From Branchiostoma floridae (Eukaryota; Chordata; Leptocardii; Amphioxiformes; Branchiostomatidae), in NCBI RefSeq assembly GCF_000003815.2, contig NC_049995.1:8751802-8815801 (forward strand): a stretch of DNA of 64,000 bases, given 5' to 3'. The notes beneath the pieces are model-generated. The model worked only from the letters and a program-made list of their open reading frames with translations. It did not search any database and was not told the DNA's origin. This document shows, one piece after another, positions 32,945-42,940 of the stretch (position 1 is the first letter of the stretch; the number at the start of each line of letters is the position of its first letter). Position numbers and translations under genes: made by a program.

Positions 32945-33691
32945 GTGCAGTCATACAAATCAGAGTAGCAGCGGTCCAAACATATCTTTTTCTCAGGTCT
33001 TCATTTTGTTTTCTTCCTTCTGTGATGTTGATTTCATTATTTACACCTTACCAAAAAGCTCTACCGATAGTTATGATACAGGGCGTATTTATATATTGAT
33101 AACTACATGCACCTGTTACTAATATTCTCCAGTGTCTGAAACTTTAACAGCCTTTTAAAACAGATTCTTAAACTTTAAACTACAAGGCTGGAGAACCGGA
33201 AAGCTTCTCTTTTCCACAGCAAATCTAATTCTGTGATCAAGTAAGTGGCAGGATTGTCAGTTGAATGGACTCAGACTAACTAAGTAACTTGACCAAGTTG
33301 AACTGGGGCTGGATGTAGGGCAGGTATTGTGCTGGGTAAATGAACCATAGCAAGCTGCTGGCTTCAGCGTTTTACTGTTGTGGCAACCACCTGTTACCAT
33401 GCAGCAGAGCCCCCTATTGGCCTTTTGTATAATTGCAGTTAAAAGAATTGTACAATGTAAATGTTATGCATGTTGGTGGTGAATATATGTATCATGAAAG
33501 GGAGTTCCAAGATAAAATTTTGTGTCCTTACACTTTCTAATTAATTACAAGTTAAGGTTTTAAACATTTGATTTCATCAAGAAAAATTATAAAAGTTTAT
33601 ACAATGATCTACATTGTATTTACATTCTTGACTGTCTATCTTGATCCGTGAGTTGCAGTAACTTTTATTGTTTTCTTTTTTTTGTTTACAG

Positions 33692-33774
33692 GACAGGCAA
33701 GTAAGAAACACACACTCAACAGCCAGAAGAAATTTTCAAGCATGTCAGAAAGCACCATCTATCTTCCAGATAAG
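33692..33774 (+). CDS. Unrecognised gene, exon E2
   Basis: 83-nt exon after a strong acceptor (TTTTTTTGTTTACAG, ending 33691) and before donor AAG/GTACTG at 33775. With the base carried from E1 it reads G then QASKKHTLNSQKKFSSMSES, followed by TIYLPDK, ending in phase 0. Lys- and Ser-rich. It contains its own ATG at 33742 (MSESTIYLPDK), so a transcript starting just upstream could use this exon as a first coding exon. Reading straight through the donor meets TGA near 33834, which argues that the 126-nt intron is real. Confidence 0.55.
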
Positions 33775-33900
33775 GTACTGCAGCAACAACCACCTGTTGG
33801 ATTTTACATTAAAAATCTAGGTACAAAACTGTGATGACAAGAGACTTCTATCAACTGACTGTGGAACTGCAGCTTGGAGTACAATCCTTGCCTCCACTAG

Positions 33901-34261
33901 TATGCGAGAGAGACTTGCCACTTTGTGACCAATCAGCATCGTTGCTCCGTTGCCATGGCAACAACAACCATGTTCCAACGACCACGCGTAGAAGATGGGC
34001 TCTCTGATGAGGAAGTGTTTCCTTTTGGGGACAACTTGTCTCCAAGAAAACTATACTTCCAGCCAAACTCCACAGCAAAATCCTCCTTTCTCAGCGACGA
34101 GTATTCGCGGAAGTCGCTACGAGAACACTCGGCGCCGACGGAGGGAAACGAAAAAGTTGGCCTCTTAGAGAGAAGACTGTCGCTGAACCTTGACCCCAAG
34201 ATTTCTTCTGAAGTGGTGAGATTCTCAGAAGAAAAGGCAGCTGGACTACGTAACTCGAAAG
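33901..34261 (+). CDS. Unrecognised gene, exon E3
   Basis: 361-nt exon. The acceptor CCTCCACTAG ends at 33900 and is entered in phase 0 from E2; the donor AAAG/GTGAGT is at 34262, phase 1. It encodes about 120 residues, with several Met residues near the start (MATTTMFQRPRVEDG begins at 33955), an acidic GLSDEEVFPFGD segment, and Ser/Arg-rich and Glu-rich stretches (LLERRLSLNLDPK, FSEEKAAGL). No domain was recognised; the composition suggests an intrinsically disordered, phosphorylatable N-terminal region. The Met codon at 33955 sits inside a perfect X-box palindrome (33949-33962). Codon use is GC-rich compared with flanking intron. Confidence 0.75.
33949..33962. promoter_or_regulatory. RFX X-box-like palindrome (in exon E3)
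   Basis: Perfect GTTGCCATGGCAAC. It is the consensus half-sites GTTGCC and GGCAAC with a 2-bp AT gap. Here it overlaps coding sequence (Val-Ala-Met-Ala-Thr), so it may be coincidental. Confidence 0.4.
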
Positions 34262-34429
34262 GTGAGTTTGTAAGCACAGAAAAGGTATAAAAGTAGGAAT
34301 GGTCACTGTTGAGAAAGACAAAACATGAAAGTCAAAACAGGTAAATTCCATCTCAGTGCTGTCATTGTCCCAAAGCTACAAATGATGTTCCCTGAAATCT
34401 GTTTCACTTTGTGTCTTACCTATCTCTAG

Positions 34430-34654
34430 GTGAAGAATGGAGTGTTTCTTTAAAACATCGGCTAGAAGAAGACCTGGATCGGCAGGTGAGGGAAGCGCTG
34501 GACACGCCCCCTCTCATCCGTATCCGGCGGAACCACGAGAAAGCGCGACAGAAACTCCAGAACCTGTGGGGAACGCTGTCTGATGAGGAAGACCAGGACA
34601 AACTGAAGGAGGGGGAGGGTTGTCAGGACGATGGTAACCATGGTGAAAACAAAG
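34430..34654 (+). CDS. Unrecognised gene, exon E4
   Basis: 225-nt phase-1/phase-1 exon between acceptor CTATCTCTAG (34429) and donor AAAG/GTAAAT (34655). It reads GEEWSVSLKHRLEEDLDRQV, then a basic PLIRIRRNHEKARQKLQ helix, then an acidic LSDEEDQDK tail and a Gly/Asp/Asn-rich end. The pattern of charges suggests amphipathic helices, possibly a short coiled coil, in a cytoplasmic or nuclear protein. No known family is assigned. Being symmetric in phase, it could be skipped without breaking the frame. Confidence 0.8.
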
Positions 34655-35267
34655 GTAAATGTCTTCTTCATACTGTATATACAGTAATTGATGTTACTTG
34701 AATGTGAAAAAAATGGAGGTTGGAGTAATAATTTTACGGTACCTGTTATATTTTGATCTTGTTGTAGATGACACTTAGTGCTAGTAATGTAAAGTTAATG
34801 CAAAGATTAATCAAAACCTCATTGTCAGATAAACAAAATGTAGTCATGACAGCACATAATCAGTACACTTAGTCTACTACCATGGTGCAAGTTTCGAATT
34901 GTGAAAACACAATGCTATGATGGACTAATGTAAAACTTTATAATTATTTGACATTTGGGTATATACAATGTATTTAGCATATTACAGTATCTTGAAAATA
35001 TACAATGTGCATGTTTTTTCCCTCACTTGCTTATTAGGAACATTGCAGCAAAATGCAACAAATTTTAGCAATTTTCCTGTCATTTTTCATGAATATCAAA
35101 ATAATGCAAAGTTTCAAGCAATTTCTGCTTGTTGATAAAATCTATAATTGAATGAGTATCATTTTCCACCAGGGCATAGATTCCTATTTTGATTTGAAAT
35201 GAACTCCACATAGCATGGCCATATCATACCATATATTAGTATACAATTGACATGGTTCCATCTTCAG

Positions 35268-35414
35268 ACAATGAGGACAGAGAGGATGAGTTAAGCAGGG
35301 TTGACACGGCGGCGTCAGAAATCCGGGCCAAGGCTCGGCACAGGAGAAAACCTCTCCACATCGCGCTACAGCGTTTCCAACGGTTACAGAGGTCAAATTA
35401 TGACGAGTACCCAG
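35268..35414 (+). CDS. Unrecognised gene, exon E5
   Basis: 147-nt symmetric phase-1 exon between acceptor CCATCTTCAG (35267) and donor CCAG/GTTTGT (35415). It encodes an acidic start (DNEDREDELSRVD) and a basic helical run ARHRRKPLHIALQRFQRLQ. It continues the alternating acidic and basic pattern of E4. The GTTTGT donor is followed by TTGTTTTGTTTT-type sequence. No known domain. Like E4 it is skippable in frame. Confidence 0.75.
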
Positions 35415-35818
35415 GTTTGTTTTGTTTTGTTTTATGATTTGATGAATTTTATTTCTTTTATTATTTTTTACTTGCAGTATGATTTTCTACTTTCGTTGAC
35501 ATATATTTGTTGTTTTGTCTTATACTAGATGATTTTTGGAACTTGTCTTGATATTCATTTGTTGGATTTCTTTCTTTAATTATTGTTAAAAGTTGCAATT
35601 AAAAATCATGTTTCTTATTAACATTTTCTTTCTAATACAAACTGTATTGTATTTCTTGTACTCAAACTGGTATTCATTTGTTATTTGTTTGATACTACGT
35701 CATATAATTTTGTTTTGTTTATTTGGTATCCTTTTGTTTTTTTACTAATAATAGCCAGAATGAAACAATAGTTTTCATGAAAACTTACAAGCCAATTAAG
35801 ACATCCCTTTTTTCAGAG
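35415..35818 (+). other. Intron between E5 and E6
   Basis: 404 nt, very T-rich, with repeated TTTTGTTTTG words just after the donor. The acceptor is CTTTTTTCAGAG, with two usable AG dinucleotides (35815-35816 and 35817-35818). Confidence 0.6.
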
Positions 35819-36143
35819 TGGATTTGCCCAACAGGTCCCAGCCTAACCAAGTCTATGTCATCTCTTTGGAAGAAACCATCTCTAAACAGGGAACTTTTTC
35901 AGGTGTATTTGGATTGGAAAGAAGCATTGAAGAGGCACTGGCAGAGGAAGCTGAAGAAAAGAAGGAAGAAGAAAAGAAAGCCTTGGAGGAGGAGAAAGAG
36001 AGGGAGACATCTCAGTACTACCAGCCGTCTCCGAGTCTACACCTGTCTCCACGTGCAATAAGGATCGAGATGTTCAAGGGGTACACCAGAAATGGCTTCA
36101 AACAGCTTTTAATGACAGGTGGAAACTCCAAGCACTTAACAAG
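35819..36143 (+). CDS. Unrecognised gene, exon E6 (Glu/Lys helix and start of the DGPFWP module)
   Basis: 325-nt exon from the second AG of a CAGAG acceptor (35818) to donor AAG/GTGTGA at 36144 (phase 2). With this acceptor E5's leftover G gives Val, and the frame reads DLPNRSQPNQVYVISLEE, then FGLERSIEEALAEEAEEK and a long Glu/Lys helix. After SQYYQPSPSLHLSPRAIRIE comes MFKGYTRNGFKQLL. The part from LSPRAIR onward resembles LPPETRV...GYRKTNLLNAF of the exon at 42523, so it is the first half of the module completed by E7. Using the first AG instead gives a different, Arg-rich frame that stops at 36061. Confidence 0.75.
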
Positions 36144-36536
36144 GTGTGACACCCCCCTATATTAGAATCATGAAGTCCAGATATGCAGCATTTGTGTGGA
36201 TATTGGACTGATTCATTCAGAAAGAAGGGATACATGATATGCCCAGTGGACGTTTAAGAGAGAAAAACAGATAATCCAAAAGTGAACCAAGAACTTTAAT
36301 AATTATAATTCTAGCTGTATTTCTAATGTTTTTGACTTCTTTTCTGCAAGCATTAGGAGATGAGTTATTCATTGTTTATGGTAGATGAATATATTGGATA
36401 CAAAAATGTAGCATAACCTTCTCCAATGCTGCCTAAGCCCACAACCAATGTAACTTTCAAATCGGTGCCAAATTCCAAGTTAATAGACTAAAGGTTATAA
36501 GCAGGAAGATAATGGACAGTGTTTATCTCCCTGTAG

Positions 36537-36688
36537 AATCAAGAGCGGCATCTACATGGACAGGAATGGCATCATCGTGACCAGAGACGGCCCCTTCTGG
36601 CCATCGGAGCACGGTCCCCTCCTGCCCACCCCCCGCTTCATTTGTGCATCACCCCTGGAGCCGGAAAAACTCATGTCTGCAAAGGACT
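36537..36688 (+). CDS. Unrecognised gene, exon E7 (DGPFWP module)
   Basis: 152-nt exon after acceptor TCTCCCTGTAG (36536). Its first base completes an Arg codon begun in E6. It reads IKSGIYMDRNGIIVTRDGPF, then WPSEHGPLLPTPRF, and ends at GGACT/GTGAGT (36689) in phase 1. The Gly-x-Tyr-x-Asp, Gly-Ile, Asp-Gly-Pro-Phe-Trp-Pro pattern recurs in the exon at 42523-42940, which shows the reading is real. I do not recognise the family. A GAAT/GGAT microsatellite starts 10 bp past the donor. Downstream exons were not found in this window. Confidence 0.8.
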
Positions 36689-36697
36689 GTGAGTATT

Positions 36698-36810
36698 TGA
36701 ATGAATGAATGAATGATGGATGGATGGATGGATGGATGGATGGATGGTTGAATGAATGAATGAATGAATTAATTAATGAATGAATGAATTAATGAATGAA
36801 TGAATGAATA
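36698..36810. repeat. (GAAT)n/(GGAT)n compound microsatellite
   Basis: GAAT repeats, then about seven GGAT units, then GAAT/TTAAT repeats, ending at the AATAAAAAAG stretch. It lies directly downstream of the E7 donor. Confidence 0.9.
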
Positions 36811-36863
36811 AAAAAGAAACATTGAGGAAAACTACTCCATGAAGATGCTTGGAGATGTCCCAA

Positions 36864-37036
36864 CCAATCAGAGTGTGTCTGGATGGAGAGTCGGCCAATC
36901 AAGATGCACCAGGTTCAAGATAATTTTTCCAGCCAATCAGAGTGCAGCTTGATGCAGGACCATGCAACCAGAACTTGCCTGGAATATTCAACTATCAACC
37001 AATCAATTTCCTTCAAAGGCCCACTGAACAGCCAAT
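36864..37036 (+). promoter_or_regulatory. Cluster of five CCAAT boxes
   Basis: CCAAT occurs at 36864, 36895, 36933, 36999 and 37032, all in the same orientation, four with the extended form CCAATCA. Two carry the longer common word CCAATCAGAGTG. The spacings are 31, 38, 66 and 33 bp. It may be NF-Y-type promoter architecture or a decayed tandem repeat. Confidence 0.4.
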
Positions 37037-37039
37037 GAG

Positions 37040-37590
37040 GGTCCAGCAAGAAACTGATGTAAGGAACAAGCAAAGACAAAGTCAAGGCATTAAGGACAAC
37101 TTTTTTTAACCTCTACAGATACTGGAATCCCCCATGTGTACTCTCTCAGCACTTGCTTGTGCCTGTGATTCACCTGTAATAGCCGTTCCAACAACCCCTT
37201 GATGAGCCTCTGATGACTCATAACTCTTAGAAGACCCACCAGTGTAGAACCTCAACATCATGGTTCAGTGGTAACTCAGAAAACAACTTCTTAATTAACA
37301 TTCCAGGGGTCAAGTAGGGTCACAGGGGGGGACCTGTAAACCACTTTCTATTTGTGTGACTTTCCACTTAGGGGTAACAGGTTCTCAGCCACCATCTAAT
37401 TGGCTTAGAGAAGGGGCTACGTCAATGTTGTTTTCTGGTTCTGTTGCTTTCACAGTAAGAATTGGGTTAGAAAAGAAAGAGAACTTTACAGATTGGAGCA
37501 CCACAGCATTTAAGTCCATTTTCAATTTCCATCTATATTTTTGGTAGAGACATTTAAAACCTATACATGTACATCAAGTCAACTTAAGTC
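37040..37590. other. Intronic or intergenic stretch
   Basis: No coding signal. A CCTCAACATCATGG word and short ORFs only. Confidence 0.3.
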
Positions 37591-37748
37591 ATTCACTCAC
37601 TCAGTCACTCAGTCTCACTCACTCACTCACTCACTCACTCACGCACTCACTCACGCACTCACTCACTCACTCACTCACTCACTCACTCACTCACTCACTC
37701 ACTCACTCACTCACTCACTCACTCACTCACTCACTCACTCACTCACTC
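37591..37748. repeat. (ACTC)n microsatellite
   Basis: About 158 bp of ACTC/TCAC units with CTCAG and CGC interruptions in the first 50 bp, nearly pure afterwards. The apparent Ser-Leu-Thr-His ORF across it is an artefact of the repeat. Confidence 0.95.
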
Positions 37749-38140
37749 TTATTGTAAAATTACATTTTGGTTCCATTTAAACCCTTTCCCATTCAAATCA
37801 CACCAGCTCCAGACGGAAACTCTTTTCCGAGGAGTCGGGTGTCAATCACTCTCTAATTGACAGGTAAACAAATTCCACAGAATCCGCTTAAGACACGAGT
37901 GCCACTCCTCTTTGTACTGCCTACTCTATTCATCCTTATCGTCAATCCACACAGATGACAGTCTTACCTCTCTTAGTGTATGATTATTACCTTATGTCTA
38001 TACTTTGCACAATGTCCTGATGCATATCTTTTCTATCTTAAAGTTTGTGTCTAGTTGTACACGTTCCAGTATAATACAAAAGTCCTGTCACAGAAAAATT
38101 ATCTCTTTCCTTTGAGATGGCAACCATTGAACATTGAACA

Positions 38141-38454
38141 ACCAAAAGTCTTGCAGTATTTCAAACAAATTTCACTGATAAAATTAAAATTGTATTTTGT
38201 AAGCTTTGCTTGCTTTTTAATCATACACTTTTACGTATAATAACGGATCACATTGAATCTACAATCTAAGTCATACAAATACAACTTTGGTTGCTCAAAG
38301 ACTGTCACAACCAAAAATCTTGTAGTGTTTCAAACAAACTTCACTGATCAAAAAGTGTATTTTGTAATTTTTGCAGGCTTTTAAATCATACTCTTTTACA
38401 ACACTGATCACATTGAATCTAAGTCAAACAAATACAACTTTGGTTGCTCAAAGT
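38141..38454 (+). repeat. Two-copy tandem duplication, about 160-bp unit
   Basis: Copies at 38141-38299 and 38310-38454 share ACCAAAAGTCTTG-like, TTCAAACAAATTTCACTGAT, GTATTTTGTAA, TCACATTGAATCT and ATACAACTTTGGTTGCTCA blocks in order. Confidence 0.75.
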
Positions 38455-38883
38455 TTTAATCCAATAGAATCAAAGGGGTCTTAAGTATCAGGTTACAATC
38501 TGTTACTTTTCTGTTGACGGGCCGTGGTCCACTTAATCAAGGAAAAACAAACATGTCAACACAAGAACCCCTCGTCTGCAAAGATGCAGCTTGCCATGTA
38601 ATCCCCTTAATAATGTCCTCAGCTCTACAGGGGTCCTTACCGACGGATATTGGTCAATTTTCTTTTCTGTTTGACCAATCCTTTCTACCGTAATGGTAGA
38701 AAAGGAGGGACAGAAAGGTACTACTAGACTTTTAGATACAGTAGAACGTTTTGGTTACCGTCTTGTTTTTGCATTGATTTTTAAAGATCATGTTTCAGTG
38801 ATGGAAAAGTGTTTGTTTTTACTTGCACTTTTGTGAAGTACTCTTTTTTTCTGCTGCTTTGGCGACCGTTTTCTTGAGTCAGT

Positions 38884-38934
38884 ATGGACAGTGTATCCAA
38901 GGATGTGGTCTTGAAGCTGACCAAGCCATTTCAG
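38884..38934 (+). CDS. Candidate short first coding exon, 17 codons
   Basis: ATG at 38884 opens MDSVSKDVVLKLTKPFQ, ending exactly at a donor CAG/GTTTGA (38935) in phase 0. It is preceded by a T-rich stretch with GGCGACCGTTTTC. The peptide is hydrophilic with an amphipathic look. It is a candidate alternative first exon only: the evidence is an ATG, an open frame and a plausible donor, which can occur by chance in this much DNA. Confidence 0.25.
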
Positions 38935-39289
38935 GTTTGAATCTTTCAATTGTAATTTCTATAGATGTCCGTTTCTTTCCCTCAAGATTGTCTGTTCCAT
39001 GTCTGTATGTAGCACAAGTGAAGTTCTTTATAGGTATAGAGAGCATACATGTACATAAATTTGTATGAGAGTATTTATACTGTTGTCAGGGAAAGTTTAA
39101 CTTTTAATGTGTGTTTTTGATGCTTAGAATGTAGTCTCTGCCTGACACCTTGGCTTGCTAAAGAATAGTGACAAAATTACAAGAATGACTAGACTAGCTG
39201 ACCATAGGGCCAAGTGTTGACAAGAAAAAGGAAGGTTGAAGTTCCTGATTGGATCTTATTTGTGAAAGAGTCTGTAACATTTTCACTTA

Positions 39290-39640
39290 CAGGGCTCGAA
39301 ATTCATTTTTGGGATTAGGTGCACTGGTGCACCCAGCTTTAAAAAATTGGGTGCACCCAAAAATTTTTTGGTGCACCACTTAAATTTAAGTAGAATGTCA
39401 GACAAAAATTAAAAGAAAACTTAGTTACAAGCTATCAAATTCTTAAACAAGTACCATGACAGACATTTTTATCATCTTTCTAACACTTAGAATGTCAAGA
39501 ATATGATGTATACTAGTATACTTGATATCTTTACATACATAAACCTAAGAAAATATTTGGGAGCACCCTGTGCACCCACTGAAAAAAATTGGGTGCACAG
39601 ATCCAATTTTGGGTGCACCTGGGTGCACATGCACCCTGAC
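39290..39640. mobile_element. GTGCACCC-rich repeat element
   Basis: It opens CAGGGCTCGAAATT, continues with several GGTGCACCC and GGGTGCACCC words in both orientations, and closes with GTGCACATGCACCCTG. CAGGG and CCCTG edges would suit a hAT element, but the flanking octamers do not match. The many palindromic GTGCAC words make the interior self-complementary. Confidence 0.45.
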
Positions 39641-40303
39641 TTAGAATCTTGAGATTTTCAAGTGTATGACTTCAAGGTGAAGGTGAGGTAGACTTGAGGT
39701 AAGTGCTGAGAAAACGGCAAATTTGTTTTCAGTCAATTTAGGAGAACTGCAGGTGAGGTGTTGTTGTGAGGCTTTTAGGAGCTTACTGGTGTTGATTGTT
39801 TGAATGGCATATTTATGTTAGCATATTAAGGTTACTTCTTAGCTCTCTTTGAAACTTAATTTTGACAGACCTTGAAAATCAAAATCTAATTCATAAGCCA
39901 AATTTTTCACAATATTACCATAACTTTTCAATTCTATTTCCTGATCCAGCACCATTAGACATCTTTGTATATGCAAGAATTTCAGATTTTATTTCATTTT
40001 TTACTGAACCATAAATGTTTCATAAAGACTCTGGGATCTGACAAAGACAAATTATTCCTTGTCTGGACTAGAAATTTAAAGCATAAATTTTAGACTAAGA
40101 TATTAGAACCAGAACAAAAACTTGACAAGTTGAAAATGCGAAATGTTTTATTGCAACATAAACTCATAAATTTATAGATTCAAATACAAACACGTCATAG
40201 ATAACAAACTTTTAGCACCAATATTTTGAAACCAGAGCGACCCCCCGGTGTTGTGTTGACTGTCGGGTCCCGTCTACCGGTCACAAGTGTCCCACCTGGC
40301 TTT

Positions 40304-40317
40304 GTAACCGTGGCAAC
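40304..40317. promoter_or_regulatory. RFX X-box-like site
   Basis: GTAACCGTGGCAAC fits the X-box pattern GTNRCC, 0-3 bp gap, RGYAAC, here with a 2-bp gap. It sits in a GC-richer island-like block. Confidence 0.45.
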
Positions 40318-41794
40318 ACGAACAAGCACACTTGGAAAGCTAAAGTTGAAATCCTGTTTTTATTAGAGCGACTCTTGCCTTTCACCTCCCCCGACTTTGT
40401 TGTTATAATCTGTACTGATTTTTCCGTCGGCCCATTCATTTTCAAATTCGCTCTCAAGGCTTGGCTTGAAGTGGGGAAGTCGGGCTGTAGAGTACTTTGC
40501 TAGAGCTGTGCGAAAGCTACCTCAATTCCTAACGGTAACACATTCATTTGTTTTTATAATTAATATTTTTATCATTCTTTTAATCTTAAAGGTTTCTTGG
40601 ATAGCGTTTGTTGAAAAGTGTTAACCAGAAAACTTGCAGAAAAGGTTAGTCTAAAGAATTATATAATTATTGAAAGAATAAAACATTTTTTGTAGTCTTA
40701 ACTCTTGGTACATCATTCTGTACAGTGCCCAATTTTGTTGAAGACATGTTTTTTTTAGTGTAGTCTGTAATTATGAAACAATGAAGTTCATGATATCATA
40801 CTTAATAGGAAGATCCTGTTTCCAAAGTATTTTAATTTTTATCATCATGATGATGGTAGTCCGAAGGCCTTTTATGTAACATTCCAGAAAATTCATCATT
40901 GACAAGCCCTTGTCGGTTATTTTTGACTCAAGTATGCTCTAAAAATCCTTTGTAAATCTTCATTGATTTTTGCCACCATGGAAGCTTTGATAATTGAGTT
41001 GAAGAGAGTTATTTGTCAGTTTGTATTGTCGACTGGAGTGCTTGATTGCAACACATTCAGGATCTAAAGCTTGTCTAGAAGGTTGGGTGTGCCCCTTTTC
41101 AGTTTCTGCCCTACATACAATTATTTTAGTATATTTTTTCTCTGATTTGGTGTGTGGAATTGGCTATGGCTGGGATTCAGGTATTTGTGGATGTTCATTC
41201 TATTTTTCATCCTTTGTAGCTTATATGTAATTAGCCATTTGTTCACAATAGAGTAGAGGTCTTTCCAACCTTAATGGGAAGGTTCCTGATTCTCCTTTTT
41301 GCTAACAAATTGATTTTGACAGCATGCGTTCTATGGACAGACAGTACTATTCAATGAATTTGCATGGGAAAACTTTAGAACACTCACAGAAATGTTCCTG
41401 TGATACTAGTTGTCGAAGAATGAAACCATATAAATCAGTAACGTCCTTGTTGCGACAAATCATTTTCTACAAAAGACTTCACTGTCTTGGACAGTATTAT
41501 ATGTCCCAGCTTTTTCAACCAGATGTGGAAAGAACAATCATGATGTTTTCTGAATGCCCTTTTTTCTTCTGACAGCATTTAGTGAACTTTAATTTAACCC
41601 GAGGAAGTTAACAGATATAAAACATTAAAATCTTCCCTTCTAAAATCTGCTTGGATATTAATCATGCCATTTTGATCCTCTAACTTAAATGAATTACCCC
41701 CATCTTATCTCTACATCCAAATCTGTAAGCCGGCCATGTCTAATGGGTGACCTTTATCACCTTGCAAGGTCATCAATTTCCCATCAGTTTCTCT

Positions 41795-41808
41795 GTTTCT
41801 ATAGCAAC
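41795..41808. promoter_or_regulatory. RFX X-box-like site
   Basis: GTTTCTATAGCAAC, a slightly degenerate X-box, about 730 bp upstream of the ATG at 42523. Confidence 0.35.
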
Positions 41809-42522
41809 CGGTTCTGTAGAATGAGTTCACTGGACCAATGGACAGCAGGCCTTGTTGTTTGGGCTATTTTCGTTTGCCGTATTGTGTGCTATACCACCAA
41901 TTCTTTAGTGTCAGGGTGATCCTTTGGTACATACTTACATGAAGTGGGTGCTACTTTTTATCTCATTTATATGTTCTATCTGCCCCCCTCCCCACCGACT
42001 GTCAAGGTACAAGCAGAGGTCAGTGTGTGAGCAATCGCTGTGGTGCCTCAACTGGCCTTTGTCTTCGCCAAGTAACCACGGAATGCTGTGCGGTACAAAC
42101 TGTTGAGGGAGTCGGTGTTTGATGTCAACTTACGCGACTGAAAGGGAGCGAGACCAAGTTGATTCAAGGTTGCAAACTCGTGCATTAGTCCGACTTACCG
42201 TTCTGACCTGCGTTGACTTCTTGTGCGTCGTCTGAACTGTTGCCGGGACGACCAAGAATGGAGGTAACGATCGGCGGCGAGAGGTCAAAATTGTCCATAC
42301 ATCAGACGGTTTTATGTTGATGTTTACGCAAACTTGTGTATAACCAGTCCAGGAGCATTCCTCTGTTAGCCGGAGAAATTTATGGCATGTGAATTGATCA
42401 AGGGCTATGTGAAAATCCAGGTGGTATGCAGGTAATTAAAACGGACCGCAATCTGAGCCCATTGTTTTCCAATCCGTCTAGCGAAAGTGTCACGTGGTGA
42501 CAACAACGCACAGGTGTCCACT

Positions 42523-42940
42523 ATGTCGTGGGGAAAGGAACGGAGGATGTCCGACGTGAATTTCGCCGTGGACCCGGGGCATACGCTCTTCCCGCGACTC
42601 TACAACTTTTCTGGGTGTGTAAACCACATACAGGGCAGTTGGAACAGTGTTTATACCACCACGTGGAAAGACCAAGAAGACAACGCCTGGTTGCCGCCTG
42701 AAACTCGCGTGGTGACATACAACGGGTACCGTAAGACAAACCTACTCAACGCGTTTGTCACGGGAAGATTACGGGACGGGTCGAGAATTCGGCGAAGGAA
42801 AGATGGGACATACGTGGACAAGTATGGAATAGTGCTCAGCAAAGATGGACCATTCTGGCCGTCAAAAATCGGTGTAATGCTGTACAAGACTCAACATTTG
42901 CAAGCTGTACCGGAGTATTATGAACTAGTGTCAAGTTACA
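42523..42940 (+). CDS. Alternative first coding exon with DGPFWP module
   Basis: ATG at 42523 is the first Met after an in-frame TGA at 42454. The 139-codon frame runs to a consensus donor ACA/GTGAGT at 42941 in phase 1, the same phase and relative place as the E7 donor. The first 60 residues (MSWGKERRMSDVNFAVD, then LFPRLYNFSGCVNHIQGSW) have no match in E1-E6. From LPPETRV on it parallels E6/E7: a GYRKTNLLNAF block, then RIRRRKDGTYVDKYGIVLS and KDGPFWPSKIG. The intron between E6 and E7 is absent here. The simplest reading is a paralogous N terminus with its own promoter, spliced to the same downstream exons as E7. It could also be the first exon of a separate tandem gene. No known domain assigned. 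Confidence 0.75.

Larger units (their letters stand above)
31047..33691 (+). other. Proposed first intron of the unrecognised gene
   Basis: 2,645-nt intron between donor GTGAGT (31047) and acceptor TTTGTTTACAG (33691). It contains the dispersed repeat near 31910-32005 and the hairpin at 32841-32944. The remainder shows nothing coding. Confidence 0.45.
39641..42522. other. Intron-like stretch upstream of the alternative exon
   Basis: No coding exon recognised. The GC-richer block 40230-40530 contains an X-box (40304) and could be a 5' UTR exon or promoter; a donor-like AACG/GTAACA lies near 40534. A second X-box is at 41795. From about 42080 to 42520 the CpG density rises ahead of the exon at 42523, as expected of a promoter. 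Confidence 0.4.

Noticed and set aside
33933-34351. Minus-strand ORFs over exon E3
   Set aside because: Shadows of the plus-strand coding frame, which has matching splice sites and phases.
36020-36640. Doublecortin-like domain in the DGPFWP module
   Set aside because: A faint R-x-Y-x-N-G likeness exists, but the LL...LT and later DCX core positions are missing.
37541-37780. ORF of repeated Ser-Leu-Thr-His units
   Set aside because: It is the translation of the (ACTC)n microsatellite; no gene context.
39290-39640. hAT assignment of the GTGCACCC repeat
   Set aside because: CAGGG and CCCTG edges are present, but the adjacent octamers differ and the TIR does not extend beyond five bases.
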